From Nitrosarchaeum sp. (lineage in GTDB: Archaea; Thermoproteota; Nitrososphaeria; Nitrososphaerales; Nitrosopumilaceae), in the NCBI GenBank assembly GCA_021414105.1, contig JAIOPB010000034.1, positions 1-64,000 on the forward strand: a stretch of 64,000 bases of DNA, in the 5' to 3' direction. Positions within the stretch are counted from its first letter, which is position 1, and each line of letters begins with the position of its first letter. The notes beneath the pieces are model-generated. The model was not told where the DNA came from, ran no database searches, and saw only the letters and a list, made by a program, of their open reading frames with translations. Below, in pieces: positions 46,009-55,749 of this stretch. A program made the position numbers and the translations under genes.

Positions 46009-46009
46009 A

Positions 46010-46177
46010 ATGAAAAAATCTGAAATTAGAAAACTTGTTGCAGAGTATAAAGAAATTAAATTAAAGATAAAAAAAGTACAAAATAAAAAAATATTAGAAA
46101 AATTAAAAGAAATTGAACATAAGTATTTTCATGAAACAGGAAGAACTATTCAATCTGATTTCAAAGAGATTACATAA
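46010..46177 (+). CDS. Small lysine-rich helical protein in the CoA operon
   Basis: A 55-residue ORF whose ATG is one base after the coaBC stop. It reads MKKSEIRKLVAEYKEIKLKI followed by a Lys/Glu-rich helix and a FHETGRTIQSDFKEIT end. The product is predicted to be one long helix or helical hairpin. Operon position argues that it is translated. A methyltransferase gene follows after 27 bp. Function unknown. Confidence 0.6.
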   Translation: MKKSEIRKLVAEYKEIKLKIKKVQNKKILEKLKEIEHKYFHETGRTIQSDFKEIT

Positions 46178-46204
46178 AATACATCATAAATTAACAAAGA
46201 CATA

Positions 46205-47044
46205 GTGAAGTTCAGTCATATTGAATATAAGCAAAGGAATATGAAAATATGGAACGAGATAGCACCACGATACCATAAAAGATGGGCAAGTGTAAGTGAG
46301 GGTCCATTTCAGAGTACTTCTAAATTAATTCAGCTAGTTAATGTAAGTAAAGGCAATAGTGTTTTAGATCTTGCATGTGGTACTGGAGTAGTCACAAAAA
46401 AAATTAGAGATAAAGTTGGAAATTCAGGATATGTTGTTGGAGCAGATGCCTCAGTTGCTGCAATTAAAATTGCAAAGAAATGGAATGGATTAAAATCTAA
46501 TTTAGATTTTGTAAATATTGATGCTGAAAAATTTAGTTTTTCTCATGAATTTGATATTGTAACGTGTCAGTATGCATTATTCTTTTTTCCTAATGCACTA
46601 AAAGCATTGAAAAACATTAGAAATAGCCTCAAAAAAACAGGAACACTTGGGATATCTGTTCATGGACACAAGGATAAAGTTCCATTTTTTAGTAATATTT
46701 TAGATGCCGTAACAGAGTTTATTCCAGATTATGTACCACCAGGTTCACCTAATATGGATAGATTTGGAACAAAAAATGCGTTAGACAACGAAGTTAGAAA
46801 GGCTGGATTCTCAAAAATTTCAATAAAGGAGTTTACTTTTAGTTATAGTCCAGGAAAATTTGATGATTATTGGGAAAATTATCTAAAATACATTGCAAAA
46901 CCACTCAAAGAAAAATTAAATTCTTTAGATACATCTAAAAGAAAAGAATTGAAACAAGCAGTCAAACAAAATACTATTCCACATACTAAAAATGGAATAA
47001 TTGTATTTCCTTGGCAAGTTTTAATTTTAACTGCAAAATACTAA
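46205..47044 (+). CDS. SAM-dependent methyltransferase
   Basis: A 279-residue class I methyltransferase starting at GTG 46205. Motif I is VLDLACGTGVVTKKI (about residues 53-67) and the following acidic residue is in VVGADAS. The post-I region FDIVTCQYALFFFPNALKAL matches the UbiE/Coq5-like group. The substrate is unknown; a quinone or small molecule is possible. Downstream and co-directional with the CoA operon, but no functional link is evident. Confidence 0.88.
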   Translation: MKFSHIEYKQRNMKIWNEIAPRYHKRWASVSEGPFQSTSKLIQLVNVSKGNSVLDLACGTGVVTKKIRDKVGNSGYVVGADASVAAIKIAKKWNGLKSNLDFVNIDAEKFSFSHEFDIVTCQYALFFFPNALKALKNIRNSLKKTGTLGISVHGHKDKVPFFSNILDAVTEFIPDYVPPGSPNMDRFGTKNALDNEVRKAGFSKISIKEFTFSYSPGKFDDYWENYLKYIAKPLKEKLNSLDTSKRKELKQAVKQNTIPHTKNGIIVFPWQVLILTAKY

Positions 47045-47063
47045 TTGATATCAGGGAAAATAA

Positions 47064-47558
47064 ATGGACAAAGATACCAAAAAGAAAGAAGAAAAACCAA
47101 AAAAATCAGAGTTCAAGGCATTCCTAAAGAAAAGAGCTCCAATTTATCTAGGCATAATAGGAATACTAGTGATTTTTGTAATTCCAGAATTAACAAAAAG
47201 TGATTTACAAAGTAGTTTTCCCGATAATTTAACAGATGATCAAAAACAAATTGTAGAAATTTTAATGTCATATAATGGTCCAAATGAAAAAGGATTAACT
47301 GTAATGAATGAGATAGTTGAAGAAATTGCAGCAGAGTATCCTGATGAAAAAATATATGATGATAAAAGGACAAAAGTGGATCTTGTTGTTTCTAGTACAG
47401 ATGAATCTATTGATGATATTTACAAAGTAATTCTGACATTTGAATCCTATAAAGGAAAGATAGAATATGTTTGGAATGTAAATCTAGATACAAAAGAAAT
47501 TGAGGCTAAAAATCCAACTGCAAAACATGTAATTGATATTGTAAACTATTATGATTAA
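47064..47558 (+). CDS. Hypothetical membrane-anchored protein
   Basis: A 164-residue protein. The first 25 residues are Lys-rich and cytoplasmic. One transmembrane helix (about 30-47, YLGIIGILVIFVIPEL) follows, and the remainder is an extracellular alpha/beta domain with a repeated strand pattern (KVDLVVSSTDESIDDIYKVI, GKIEYVWNVNLDTKEI). The strand pattern resembles PepSY-like folds, but the match is weak. It is 19 bp from the methyltransferase gene and converges on the peptidase gene. Confidence 0.6.
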   Translation: MDKDTKKKEEKPKKSEFKAFLKKRAPIYLGIIGILVIFVIPELTKSDLQSSFPDNLTDDQKQIVEILMSYNGPNEKGLTVMNEIVEEIAAEYPDEKIYDDKRTKVDLVVSSTDESIDDIYKVILTFESYKGKIEYVWNVNLDTKEIEAKNPTAKHVIDIVNYYD

Positions 47559-47560
47559 AA

Positions 47561-48625
47561 TTAGATAGTAATTAGATCTTTTGTAAATTTGTGCATAATA
47601 ATTGGTTTGTCTTTTACAATTAAAGAATCTTCAATTCTAACTCCAAATTTATTTGGTATGTAGATTCCAGGTTCCACTGTAATTGCCATATTTTCTTTTA
47701 GTTTGGTGTCACTTCTGTATGAAATAGTAGGCAACTCATGAACTTCGAGTCCTATACCATGACCTGTTGAATGAATAAAATATTTTCCATAGTTTTGTTC
47801 TTCAATGTATTTTCTACATGCAAAATCTATATCTTTACAATCAACATTTGCTTTAACAGCTTTCAATCCAAGTTTTTGTGATTCTTTTACAATGTCATAA
47901 ACTTGTTTTTCTTGAGTAGATATTTTTCCAATTGCAAATGTTCTTGTTGCATCAGAGACATATCCTTTATATCTTAATGTAAGATCAACAACTACAAGAT
48001 CTCCTTTTTTGAATTTTCTATCAGTTACTTGTGCATGTGGTAAAGATCCATTTGGTCCTCCAGCTATAATCAAAGGATTAAGAGTTGATTTGTATCCAGT
48101 ATCAAACATTTTTTGCTCCATTGCGTATGACATCAAGATTGTTTGTAGCTCAGATTCGTTTTGACCTACTTTCATTTTTTTATAACAAATATCATACATT
48201 TCATCAATTATTTTTGAGGCTTTTTTTAGAATACTGATCTCTTTTTCATCTTTAATTATACGAGAATTGTAAAATGGTTCAGTGGATGATTTTATTGTAG
48301 GAATAGATTTTTTGAGAGATGTCATTATAGAATAATTTTGGCAATCAGTGCAAACTTTCTTTTTTTTGATTTTATTAGTTAATGAAGAAATCAGACCTGT
48401 GCCTCGTTCGGCTGTAATTATATCACAGTTTTCAGACTCTTCTTTGACACGACCAACTTCAAGTTCTGGAGCAATTATGGTAGTTTTTCCTCCTTTTTCC
48501 AACATTCCAATAGCTTCACCCCAAAATCCAGTCATGTAAAATAAGTTTTCAGGTTCAAATGTAACTAGTGTATCACAGTCGATCTTTTGAGCGAATTTGA
48601 GAAGATTTTTTCTTCGTTCCTTCAC
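47561..48625 (-). CDS. Xaa-Pro aminopeptidase / creatinase-fold M24 peptidase
   Basis: A 354-residue protein with an N-terminal creatinase domain (1-120) and a C-terminal pita-bread domain. Metal ligands expected for M24 are visible: two Asp in VVVDLTLRYKGYVSDATRTF, His in STGHGIGLEVHELP, Glu in ITVEPGIYIP and Glu in GVRIEDSLIV. It probably removes an N-terminal residue before proline from peptides. Genomic context does not refine this. It is divergent from the PP-loop gene. Confidence 0.93.
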   Translation of the reverse strand: MKERRKNLLKFAQKIDCDTLVTFEPENLFYMTGFWGEAIGMLEKGGKTTIIAPELEVGRVKEESENCDIITAERGTGLISSLTNKIKKKKVCTDCQNYSIMTSLKKSIPTIKSSTEPFYNSRIIKDEKEISILKKASKIIDEMYDICYKKMKVGQNESELQTILMSYAMEQKMFDTGYKSTLNPLIIAGGPNGSLPHAQVTDRKFKKGDLVVVDLTLRYKGYVSDATRTFAIGKISTQEKQVYDIVKESQKLGLKAVKANVDCKDIDFACRKYIEEQNYGKYFIHSTGHGIGLEVHELPTISYRSDTKLKENMAITVEPGIYIPNKFGVRIEDSLIVKDKPIIMHKFTKDLITI

Positions 48626-48693
48626 AAAAAAATATCATATCGTTTCTCAATTTATGTATGATGTAAAGTTTGTATAATGGAATTTTGATTTTT

Positions 48694-49707
48694 ATGATTG
48701 TGACAGAAGGAAAAAAGAAAGTAGTTGCTCTATTATCTGGTGGTCTAGACAGTCAGCTTGCAGTAAGAATGATGCAAGAGCAAGGTTTTGAGGTTTCAGC
48801 TGTTGCAATAAAGACCCCTTTTTGTGATTTTGATTGTGGTAGAGGTTGTGGTTTTGAGATTAGAGAAAGAGCAGACGATCTTAATGTCAATCTAAAAACC
48901 GTGTATCTTGGTGATGAATACATAGAGATGTTAAAACATCCAAAATATGGAATTGGTGCTGGATTTAATCCATGTATAGATTGTAGAGCTATGATGTTTA
49001 ACGCTGCAAAAAAACACATGGATGAGATTGGAGCTGAATTTATAATCTCAGGAGAAGTGTTGGGACAAAGACCAATGAGCCAACATGGTCCTGCATTAAG
49101 AACTATTGAAAAAGAATCAGGTCTTGTAGGAAAAATTGTTAGACCATTATCTGCAGCATTACTTCCAGAAACAGATCCTGAAAAAAATGGACTGATTAAA
49201 AGAGAAAATCTTGGAATGATTAAAGGAAGAACTAGAAGAGCACAACTAGATATGGCAAAAAAATATGGAATTGAAAACCCACCAAATGCAGGTGGTGGAT
49301 GTCTTTTAACTGATCCAACATTTGGATTACGTGCAAAAGATTTGTTTGCACATACTGAAACTCCTACAATAAATGATATAGATTTGTTAAAGATTGGAAG
49401 ACATTTCAGATTCGATGAACAAACTAAATTTGTTGTTGGAAGAAACAAAGATGAAAATGAAATGATAAAGGCAATTGCTTTACCTGGAGATATTTTATTT
49501 CAGGCTCGTGATCACATGGGACCAGTTTCAATTTTACGTGGAAAAAATGCAGATGCGCATGTGAAATTTGCATCTTCTATTACCTTAAGATATTCAGATG
49601 CACCAAAAGGAGAGCAAGCATCAATTATTATCAATAAGGATAACACACAAAAAGAAATCATTACAGAACATGCTGAAGAAGAGTCTTACATTAAATTTAG
49701 AATTTAG
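48694..49707 (+). CDS. PP-loop tRNA thiolation-type enzyme (MnmA/TrmU-like)
   Basis: An ATP pyrophosphatase of about 337 residues. The PP-loop is ALLSGGLDSQLAVRMM. Cys motifs CDFDCGRGCGF, NPCIDCR and AGGGCLLTD are placed like those of sulfurtransferases acting on tRNA. The C-terminal part resembles the DUF814-type/NFACT-R-like domain seen with archaeal MnmA-like proteins. The product is likely a thiolated tRNA base. The frame opens at TTG 48670, but TATAAT at 48673-48678 argues for a start at ATG 48694 or GTG 48700. Confidence 0.85.
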   Translation: MIVTEGKKKVVALLSGGLDSQLAVRMMQEQGFEVSAVAIKTPFCDFDCGRGCGFEIRERADDLNVNLKTVYLGDEYIEMLKHPKYGIGAGFNPCIDCRAMMFNAAKKHMDEIGAEFIISGEVLGQRPMSQHGPALRTIEKESGLVGKIVRPLSAALLPETDPEKNGLIKRENLGMIKGRTRRAQLDMAKKYGIENPPNAGGGCLLTDPTFGLRAKDLFAHTETPTINDIDLLKIGRHFRFDEQTKFVVGRNKDENEMIKAIALPGDILFQARDHMGPVSILRGKNADAHVKFASSITLRYSDAPKGEQASIIINKDNTQKEIITEHAEEESYIKFRI

Positions 49708-49780
49708 GCATGAAATTTTTTTAAAATTAGTTAAAACTAAGGAAGAGTTTTTGAATGGGTAGATCGCATTTTACTCAAGG

Positions 49781-50059
49781 ATGCAAAAACAAGAAAATCC
49801 CACCTATTTGAAAGCCATCACTATACGAGATATTAGCGATGTACATTCGATAAAAGAAGACATCAAAAAAGAGATGATTTTAATTCTTAGAGTCACACCA
49901 TTGGCTCAAAAAGATGTGGAACAACTTCGAAAAGTAGTTGAGGAATTGTATTCTATTGCAAAAACTGAAGGTGCGGATATTGCAAGATTAGGTGAAGAAA
50001 GAATTATTGTAGCACCATCTAGCATCAAAATCTGGAAACCAGAATACGATCTAAAATAG
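49781..50059 (+). CDS. sepF: Cell division protein SepF (archaeal type)
   Basis: A 92-residue protein in which almost the whole length is the SepF fold: YLKAITIRDISDVHSIKEDI, then ILILRVTPLAQKDVEQLRKVV and GADIARLGEERIIVAP. In archaea SepF anchors FtsZ to the membrane by an N-terminal amphipathic helix, but here the N-terminus before the fold is only about ten residues, so membrane binding may be indirect. The 3' end overlaps the convergent aCPSF1 gene by 9 bp. Confidence 0.9.
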   Translation: MQKQENPTYLKAITIRDISDVHSIKEDIKKEMILILRVTPLAQKDVEQLRKVVEELYSIAKTEGADIARLGEERIIVAPSSIKIWKPEYDLK

Positions 50060-52027
50060 TTTTATTGCTTCTTGAACTTGAGGATAATGAGCTGGGACTC
50101 TAAACATTCTTCTGATGTTCATTGCCAAGTTTTCTGATTTTCTTCGTTCCCCGTGATTTACGAGTACTCTACGAAGTTTGGGTCTAAGTCTTTGAACAAA
50201 AGACATTAGTTGGTTATAATCACTATGTCCACTGAATCCATCAAGTTTTTCAACGCTACAATTTATTGTAACAACTTCAACTTTTCCTTCTTTACCTAGC
50301 ATGGTAACTTGTTTTGAACCATCCAAAACTCTTCTTCCCATAGTTCCATTAACCTGATATGAAACAAACAAGACCTTGTTCTTTTTATCAGGCGCAATAT
50401 TTTTGAAATATTCTAAAACAGGTCCGCCTTCTAACATTCCAGATGTTGCTAAAATAATACAAGGTGAGTTATCTCTCATTGGTTCTTCTCTTGCATCAGC
50501 ATGTTCAATATTTGTAAAGTATTCTGAATCAAATGGATTATCATCAGTTTCCAAGATTTTTTGTTTTAGTTCTCTAGCTAGATATTCAGGATATGCTTCA
50601 TGAATTGCCGAAGCTTCTGAAATCATACCTTCTGTAAAAACAGGTGCTTCAACCATTTCACCAGATTTCATGTAATGATCAATTACCATCATAATTTCTT
50701 GAGCACGTCCAACTGCAGGAATAGGAATGAGGACTTTTCCTCCATCGGCAAGAGTATTGTTTACTGCATTAATGAAAGCAGATTCTACCTCTTGTCTAGT
50801 TGGTTGAATGTCTTCTTTTGCACCATATGTGCTTTCTATCAACAAAGTTTCCACTCTAGGGAAATTCCAGCTTGCTGCTTCAAACAAAATACTTTTTCCA
50901 AACTTAATATCACCCGAATAAACAAAATTATGATCACCATTTCCAATGTGGAAATGACATAGTGCAGAACCTAGAATATGACCTGCATTTGCAAGAACCA
51001 ATTTAATGTCAGGAGAAATATCTGTAACAGTGCCATATGGTAAAGTTATTGCCTGTTTCATGATTTGTTTTACATCTCTTTCTGAATACATTGGTGTTCT
51101 ACCTTGTGCGGCAGCAACTTTGATTGCATCTAATTGAATAAGATTCATCATCGGAAGTGTTGGTTCAGTACAATAGATTGGTCCCTTGTAACCAAATTTG
51201 CATAAGGCAGGCAAGAATCCGGTGTGATCTAAATGTGCATGACCAATTACTATTGCATCAAGCTCATCTAATGTAATATCAAGAAAATCTAATCTAGGAA
51301 ATGAATCCATTGGATGTTTTGCACCAGGATTAATACCACAGTCTACTAGAATTTTACTTTCAGGAGTGGATAATAACATACAAGATCTTCCTACTTGGCT
51401 AAAGCCGCCAAGAGTTATGAGAGATACTTCAGATTTTTGTGCTAGTCGAGGTCTAAATATCTCATCTCCAATTTGCTTGAATTGCTTGCTTCGTTCAGCA
51501 GATGTAAGTTTAAGATTTGCATTTATTGTTTGAATAGTACGTGATGGTATGGTAGTAGCTTTTCTTATACGTAATTTCCAACCTATTTTTTCAGTTATTT
51601 CAGCATGATTGAATTCTTTTGCATCTCTTTGTAGTAACCAAGGTCTTTTAGCTTCAATTGAAACTTCGCCTGTAGCAGTGTCAAAGAACACTCCTTGAAA
51701 ATTTGCATCTTTTGGAATACATTCTGCTAGAATTTTTCTTGCCTCTTCTTCTGATTTTCTGATAGATTCATCAGTTCTTACAACAATTCTTTTTTTTATT
51801 ATATTAACAAGATTAGAAATTGTTTCATTGTTTTCCATCAGATAACGTGGTGCACTTGTATACAGAGCAATCCTTGGTCCTTCGTATTCTATTTTTGTTA
51901 CCTTAGCTTCTTTGGGTATACTTTGCAGTATGGTGGCCATCATATTTTGGCTAGGAGGTAATTCTTTTTGTTGCTGTTTTCTTTGCATTAAATCACTAAA
52001 GTTCGATGATTGATTTCTTTTGTTCAT
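50051..52027 (-). CDS. aCPSF1: KH / metallo-beta-lactamase / beta-CASP ribonuclease
   Basis: A 658-residue protein of the archaeal CPSF73-like family, which cleaves RNA at U-rich sites and drives transcription termination. N-terminal KH domains cover about 1-170; the metallo-beta-lactamase domain has VIGHAHLDHTGFLPAL; the beta-CASP domain has CIILATSGMLEGGPVLEY and SGHSDYNQL. ATG 52027 overlaps psmB by 32 bp. An in-frame ATG at 51988, 7 bp after the psmB stop, is a plausible alternative (645 residues). Confidence 0.95.
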   Translation of the reverse strand: MNKRNQSSNFSDLMQRKQQQKELPPSQNMMATILQSIPKEAKVTKIEYEGPRIALYTSAPRYLMENNETISNLVNIIKKRIVVRTDESIRKSEEEARKILAECIPKDANFQGVFFDTATGEVSIEAKRPWLLQRDAKEFNHAEITEKIGWKLRIRKATTIPSRTIQTINANLKLTSAERSKQFKQIGDEIFRPRLAQKSEVSLITLGGFSQVGRSCMLLSTPESKILVDCGINPGAKHPMDSFPRLDFLDITLDELDAIVIGHAHLDHTGFLPALCKFGYKGPIYCTEPTLPMMNLIQLDAIKVAAAQGRTPMYSERDVKQIMKQAITLPYGTVTDISPDIKLVLANAGHILGSALCHFHIGNGDHNFVYSGDIKFGKSILFEAASWNFPRVETLLIESTYGAKEDIQPTRQEVESAFINAVNNTLADGGKVLIPIPAVGRAQEIMMVIDHYMKSGEMVEAPVFTEGMISEASAIHEAYPEYLARELKQKILETDDNPFDSEYFTNIEHADAREEPMRDNSPCIILATSGMLEGGPVLEYFKNIAPDKKNKVLFVSYQVNGTMGRRVLDGSKQVTMLGKEGKVEVVTINCSVEKLDGFSGHSDYNQLMSFVQRLRPKLRRVLVNHGERRKSENLAMNIRRMFRVPAHYPQVQEAIKLF

Positions 52028-52628
52028 CGGTCAATAGACGGAATCCGTCTTTATCCATTACCGCGATGTTAATTCCATCGCCAGTACCAATGTTTCTAAC
52101 TATTGCGGCTTTTACTGCTCTTAGAGCTATTTTTTTTGCTTCTTCTATTGTTAGATCAGATCTATATTCTTCTTCTAACAAACCATAGGCTACAGGAGAA
52201 CCGCTACCTGTTGTCACGTAAGATTTTTCTTCAACTGAACCAAACATGTCGATATTAAATAATGCAGGTCCATTTGCATCATAACCACCAACAAGAATAT
52301 CTGCCATAAACGGATAACCACGATTTTGATGAAATATAAGAGAACAAAGTCTAGCTAGTGAATGAATTGAAATTGGTTCTTGTTTTTCAACTCTATGAAG
52401 ATTTGAATGATAACGAAGGATATCTACTATGTTCTGTGCATCAGCTACTCCACCAGCTAAGGTCAAGCCTGCATGTTCATCGATTTTTTGAATTTTCATA
52501 GTGTTATTGTTTGCAATAAAATATCCTGCACTAGCTCTCATATCGGCACACAATACGACACCGTCTTTAGCCTTGATACCTACAGTGGTAGTCCCATGCA
52601 GAATTTTTTCTTCAACGTTATTTGACAA
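51996..52628 (-). CDS. psmB: Proteasome beta subunit
   Basis: A 210-residue subunit of the 20S proteasome. A short propeptide ends ILHG and self-cleavage would expose Thr13 (HG-TTTVGIKAKDG) as the catalytic nucleophile. The conserved ADMRASAGYF and the Lys in NNTMKIQKID supply the remaining active site. The start is TTG 52628. The alpha subunit is not in this window. It is likely co-transcribed with aCPSF1, given the 32-bp overlap. Confidence 0.96.
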   Translation of the reverse strand: MSNNVEEKILHGTTTVGIKAKDGVVLCADMRASAGYFIANNNTMKIQKIDEHAGLTLAGGVADAQNIVDILRYHSNLHRVEKQEPISIHSLARLCSLIFHQNRGYPFMADILVGGYDANGPALFNIDMFGSVEEKSYVTTGSGSPVAYGLLEEEYRSDLTIEEAKKIALRAVKAAIVRNIGTGDGINIAVMDKDGFRLLTDEQKKSIIEL

Positions 52629-52704
52629 AATACACCTATTAGAGATAATAAGAAATGCATGACACCCTTTTAAATAACTTTTTGTTCTGTTGAAATGATA
52701 AATA

Positions 52705-53769
52705 ATGACAAAAAGTCATGATCGCATGCAGTCGCATACGATGGAATTACCTAGGCTCATTGAGATTGGGGAGAAAAATATAGGTGATTTTGGAAAATTT
52801 GTAAATTCGCTCAATAAACCTAAAAGAATTTCGTTGATCAGTGGAACAAATGTAAAGAAGATTATTAAGAAAAAAATTGAAGATTCATTAAAATCTAATA
52901 AAATAAAATTTGTTTGGCATACATCTAGTGACAATACAATTACAGCTATTAATCAGATTCAAAAAGATGTAAAAAAAGATCAAAGTGAGCTGATTGCAGG
53001 TATTGGAGGAGGTCGTTCTGTAGATACGGCTAAAATGATCGCATACAATCTTAGCAAGCCATTTGTGAGTATGCCAACAGCTGCATCACATGATGGAATG
53101 GCGAGTCCATTTGTTTCTGTGATCAGTGATAAACCACATTCAATTGTTGCATCCGCACCATTAGGAGTTTTTGTGGATATTGATATTATACGTAAAGCTC
53201 CTGCAAAACTTTTAGCAAGCGGTTGTGGAGATCTTATTGCAAATATTATAGCGGTAAGAGATTGGCAATTAGGACATGAAAAAACTGGTGAGTATTATGG
53301 TAGATATTCTGCAGATTTGGCTCTGATGAGCGCAAAAATAGTTATGGAAAATTCAAGTTATTATGCCAAGAATGGACTTGATGCAAGGATAATTGTTGAA
53401 GCACTGATTAGTGCAGGAGTTGCATCATGTATTGCTGGTAGTAGTAGACCATGTTCAGGAGCAGAACATCTTTTTTCTCATGCTTTAGATAAGATTGCAC
53501 CAGAAAGAGGACTTCATGGAGAAAAATGTGGTATTGGATCTATTATGATGGCCAAGTTACAAGGTCAGGATTGGAAAAAAATTGCAAAAACTTTGAAAGA
53601 TGTTGGTGCACCTACTTCAGCTAAACAAATTGGTTTAATATCAGATGAAGTTGTTACTGCTCTTATGATTGCACAAGAACTAAGACCTGAAAGGTATACT
53701 ATTTTAAAAGAAATTGAGATGACAGAAAGAAAAGCATTGAATCTTGCAAAGACTACAAATGTAATTTGA
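52705..53769 (+). CDS. egsA: Glycerol-1-phosphate dehydrogenase
   Basis: A 354-residue enzyme that makes sn-glycerol-1-phosphate, the archaeal lipid backbone, from dihydroxyacetone phosphate with NAD(P)H. The nucleotide loop is GIGGGRSVDTAKMIAY and the metal-site region includes PTAASHDGMASPF, EHLFSHALD and LHGEKCGIG. A TTTTAAATAAC tract at about 52668-52677 may be its promoter. It is divergent from psmB by 76 bp and converges on the FKBP gene. Confidence 0.96.
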   Translation: MTKSHDRMQSHTMELPRLIEIGEKNIGDFGKFVNSLNKPKRISLISGTNVKKIIKKKIEDSLKSNKIKFVWHTSSDNTITAINQIQKDVKKDQSELIAGIGGGRSVDTAKMIAYNLSKPFVSMPTAASHDGMASPFVSVISDKPHSIVASAPLGVFVDIDIIRKAPAKLLASGCGDLIANIIAVRDWQLGHEKTGEYYGRYSADLALMSAKIVMENSSYYAKNGLDARIIVEALISAGVASCIAGSSRPCSGAEHLFSHALDKIAPERGLHGEKCGIGSIMMAKLQGQDWKKIAKTLKDVGAPTSAKQIGLISDEVVTALMIAQELRPERYTILKEIEMTERKALNLAKTTNVI

Positions 53770-53770
53770 T

Positions 53771-54520
53771 TTAAGCTGTTTTTGGTTCAGGTATTTTTTC
53801 TTCTTTGATTTCAGTTTTCTTTATCTGGGTTTGTTTGTTTAGATGTGTTTCAATAAAGTTGACTTTCTCTAAAGATGGAACAAACTTGAAAATATCTAAT
53901 TGAATGAAATGTTTCATTATTTGAAGTCCATCTGCTCTCAATATCTCTTCTGGAATTGTAATGTTTACTTCTTTATCCTTTAACTCAAATGTAATTTTAG
54001 AATCCTCTAATGGCAATCTATTTTTCAAAATTCCATCTACTTTATCATGTGGAGAATCAAGGGATTTTACTACATTAACATCATAAAGAATTGTTTTACC
54101 GGCATATCTGTGGTTGTAGTCAATTTGGACTCTGCCTGAGCCAATAAATCTTATAATTCCTCTTTTATTATCAACTTCAATTGTATCTCCCACAGAAACT
54201 TTTTCTGCGTCTTCACCAAGTTTTCTAATAGGAATCATTCTAACTTTACCAGAATCTCTTTCACCAAATCCTTTGTCTGGTGTAACTTCAACTGTAAGTT
54301 TGTTTCCAACTGTTGTTTTAGCTAGTGCCTCATCTAATCCTTTAAGAACACGATAAGACACTTCACCAATTGAAACAAGTTTTGGTTGATATTTTACATT
54401 TGGTTCATGAATAGAATGTTTTTTTGCATCTTCTTCAATAGTGGTATCAAAAATCTCTTCACTGTCTTTAACTTTAGCAGTATAATCTATTAGTATCAAT
54501 GAACCTTTATTGAAAGTCAA
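53771..54520 (-). CDS. FKBP-type peptidyl-prolyl isomerase (SlyD-like)
   Basis: A 249-residue long archaeal FKBP. The FKBP core (1-155) has LILIDYTAKVKDSEEIFDTT and GNKLTVEVTPDKGFGERD, with an inserted IF chaperone domain after the latter. Residues 160-240 form a C-terminal extension seen in other archaeal long FKBPs. It should aid proline isomerisation and folding of cytosolic proteins. Start at TTG 54520. A charged low-complexity tail (KKTEIKEEKIPEPK) ends the protein. Confidence 0.9.
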   Translation of the reverse strand: MTFNKGSLILIDYTAKVKDSEEIFDTTIEEDAKKHSIHEPNVKYQPKLVSIGEVSYRVLKGLDEALAKTTVGNKLTVEVTPDKGFGERDSGKVRMIPIRKLGEDAEKVSVGDTIEVDNKRGIIRFIGSGRVQIDYNHRYAGKTILYDVNVVKSLDSPHDKVDGILKNRLPLEDSKITFELKDKEVNITIPEEILRADGLQIMKHFIQLDIFKFVPSLEKVNFIETHLNKQTQIKKTEIKEEKIPEPKTA

Positions 54521-54561
54521 TGTGATCGGTCTCGAATTTCCTTATATTAAGTTAACATGGA

Positions 54562-55707
54562 TTAGAGAGCTTTGAGTTTTTCTTCTGCTGTTTTGAGACC
54601 TGCTTGGGCATCTGTATCATATCCCATCATAGCTAATGTTGATGAAATTGCAGAGACTGTTCTCATTACATGATATTTGTTAACTTCACCCATGCATCCA
54701 ACTCTGAATACTTTACCTTTAAGATTTCCAAATCCTCCAGCAACTAACACTTTGAATTTTTCGGCTAGTGTATCTCTAAAAGTTTTATCTTCTAAACCAT
54801 CCAAGTAGTTTAATGCAATAATTGAGATTGAACGATCTTCTTTTTTTGCAAATGGTGTAAGACCGATTGCACTTAAGCTAGAATATAGAGCATCAGAACA
54901 CACCTTATGACGTTTGAATACATTTTCAAGTCCTTCTTCTAACATAATGGTTAGTGCTTCTCTGTATGCATAAAGTAAAGGTAATGCTGGAGTAAATGGA
55001 GTATGTTTTGATTCTTCATAATATTTGAAATATCTTGCTAAATTGAAGTACATTGTTGTAGGTTGATTTGCAATCATGTATTTTTTGGCTTTAGGACTAA
55101 CAGATATTGGAGAAATTCCAGGAGGTGCAGCAATTGCTTTTTGTGCTCCAGTCATACATACATCAATATTCCATTTGTCAACTGGAAGGTTAACACCTCC
55201 AAGTAGAGAAACAGAATCTACAACATACATTGCATCATTACGTGATGTTAAATCAGATATTCTATCAAGATAATTTACCATTGTTCCAGTAGAGGTTTCA
55301 TTGTGAACAACATAGAATGCTTTAACATCTTTATTATTATCAAATGCTTCTTTTATTTGATCAAAAGTTGCATTTTCTCCTGGAGGAGTTTGTAGTTTTA
55401 CTACATGAGCTCCTTGAGCTTCAATTAGTTCTGCAAGTCTACTACTAAATTCTCCATTAACAGGAATTATGATTTTATCACCTTTTTTTACAATGTTTAC
55501 TACACTTGCTTCAACTGCTCCAGTTCCTGATGCAGATAATGCAACTATATCATTTTGAGTTTGAAAAACCTGTTGTGTTTTTTCAACTACATCAGTGTAC
55601 AATTCAACAAAATCATCACTTCTGTGATTAATGATGGGAGCAAGCATCGCTCTCATAACTCTATTAGGTACATTTGTAGGACCAGGAAGCATTGATAAAT
55701 ATTCCAA
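54562..55707 (-). CDS. Class V aminotransferase (serine-/alanine-glyoxylate type)
   Basis: A 381-residue PLP enzyme. The N-terminus LPGPTNVPNRVMRAM is typical of alanine-glyoxylate/serine-pyruvate aminotransferases; the PLP lysine is in CMTGAQKAIAAPPG (near residue 194) and the preceding Asp in YVVDSVSLLGG. It may interconvert glyoxylate and glycine or serine and hydroxypyruvate. The donor and acceptor cannot be fixed by sequence. No linked pathway genes are seen next to it. Confidence 0.9.
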   Translation of the reverse strand: MEYLSMLPGPTNVPNRVMRAMLAPIINHRSDDFVELYTDVVEKTQQVFQTQNDIVALSASGTGAVEASVVNIVKKGDKIIIPVNGEFSSRLAELIEAQGAHVVKLQTPPGENATFDQIKEAFDNNKDVKAFYVVHNETSTGTMVNYLDRISDLTSRNDAMYVVDSVSLLGGVNLPVDKWNIDVCMTGAQKAIAAPPGISPISVSPKAKKYMIANQPTTMYFNLARYFKYYEESKHTPFTPALPLLYAYREALTIMLEEGLENVFKRHKVCSDALYSSLSAIGLTPFAKKEDRSISIIALNYLDGLEDKTFRDTLAEKFKVLVAGGFGNLKGKVFRVGCMGEVNKYHVMRTVSAISSTLAMMGYDTDAQAGLKTAEEKLKAL

Positions 55708-55749
55708 TTTTTATCGCCAACGTAAGTTTCTTATGGGGTTTATTTATAA

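Noticed and set aside
46010-46177. A toxin-antitoxin partner role for the small Lys-rich ORF
   Set aside because: There is no toxin-like neighbour, and its context is a conserved metabolic operon.
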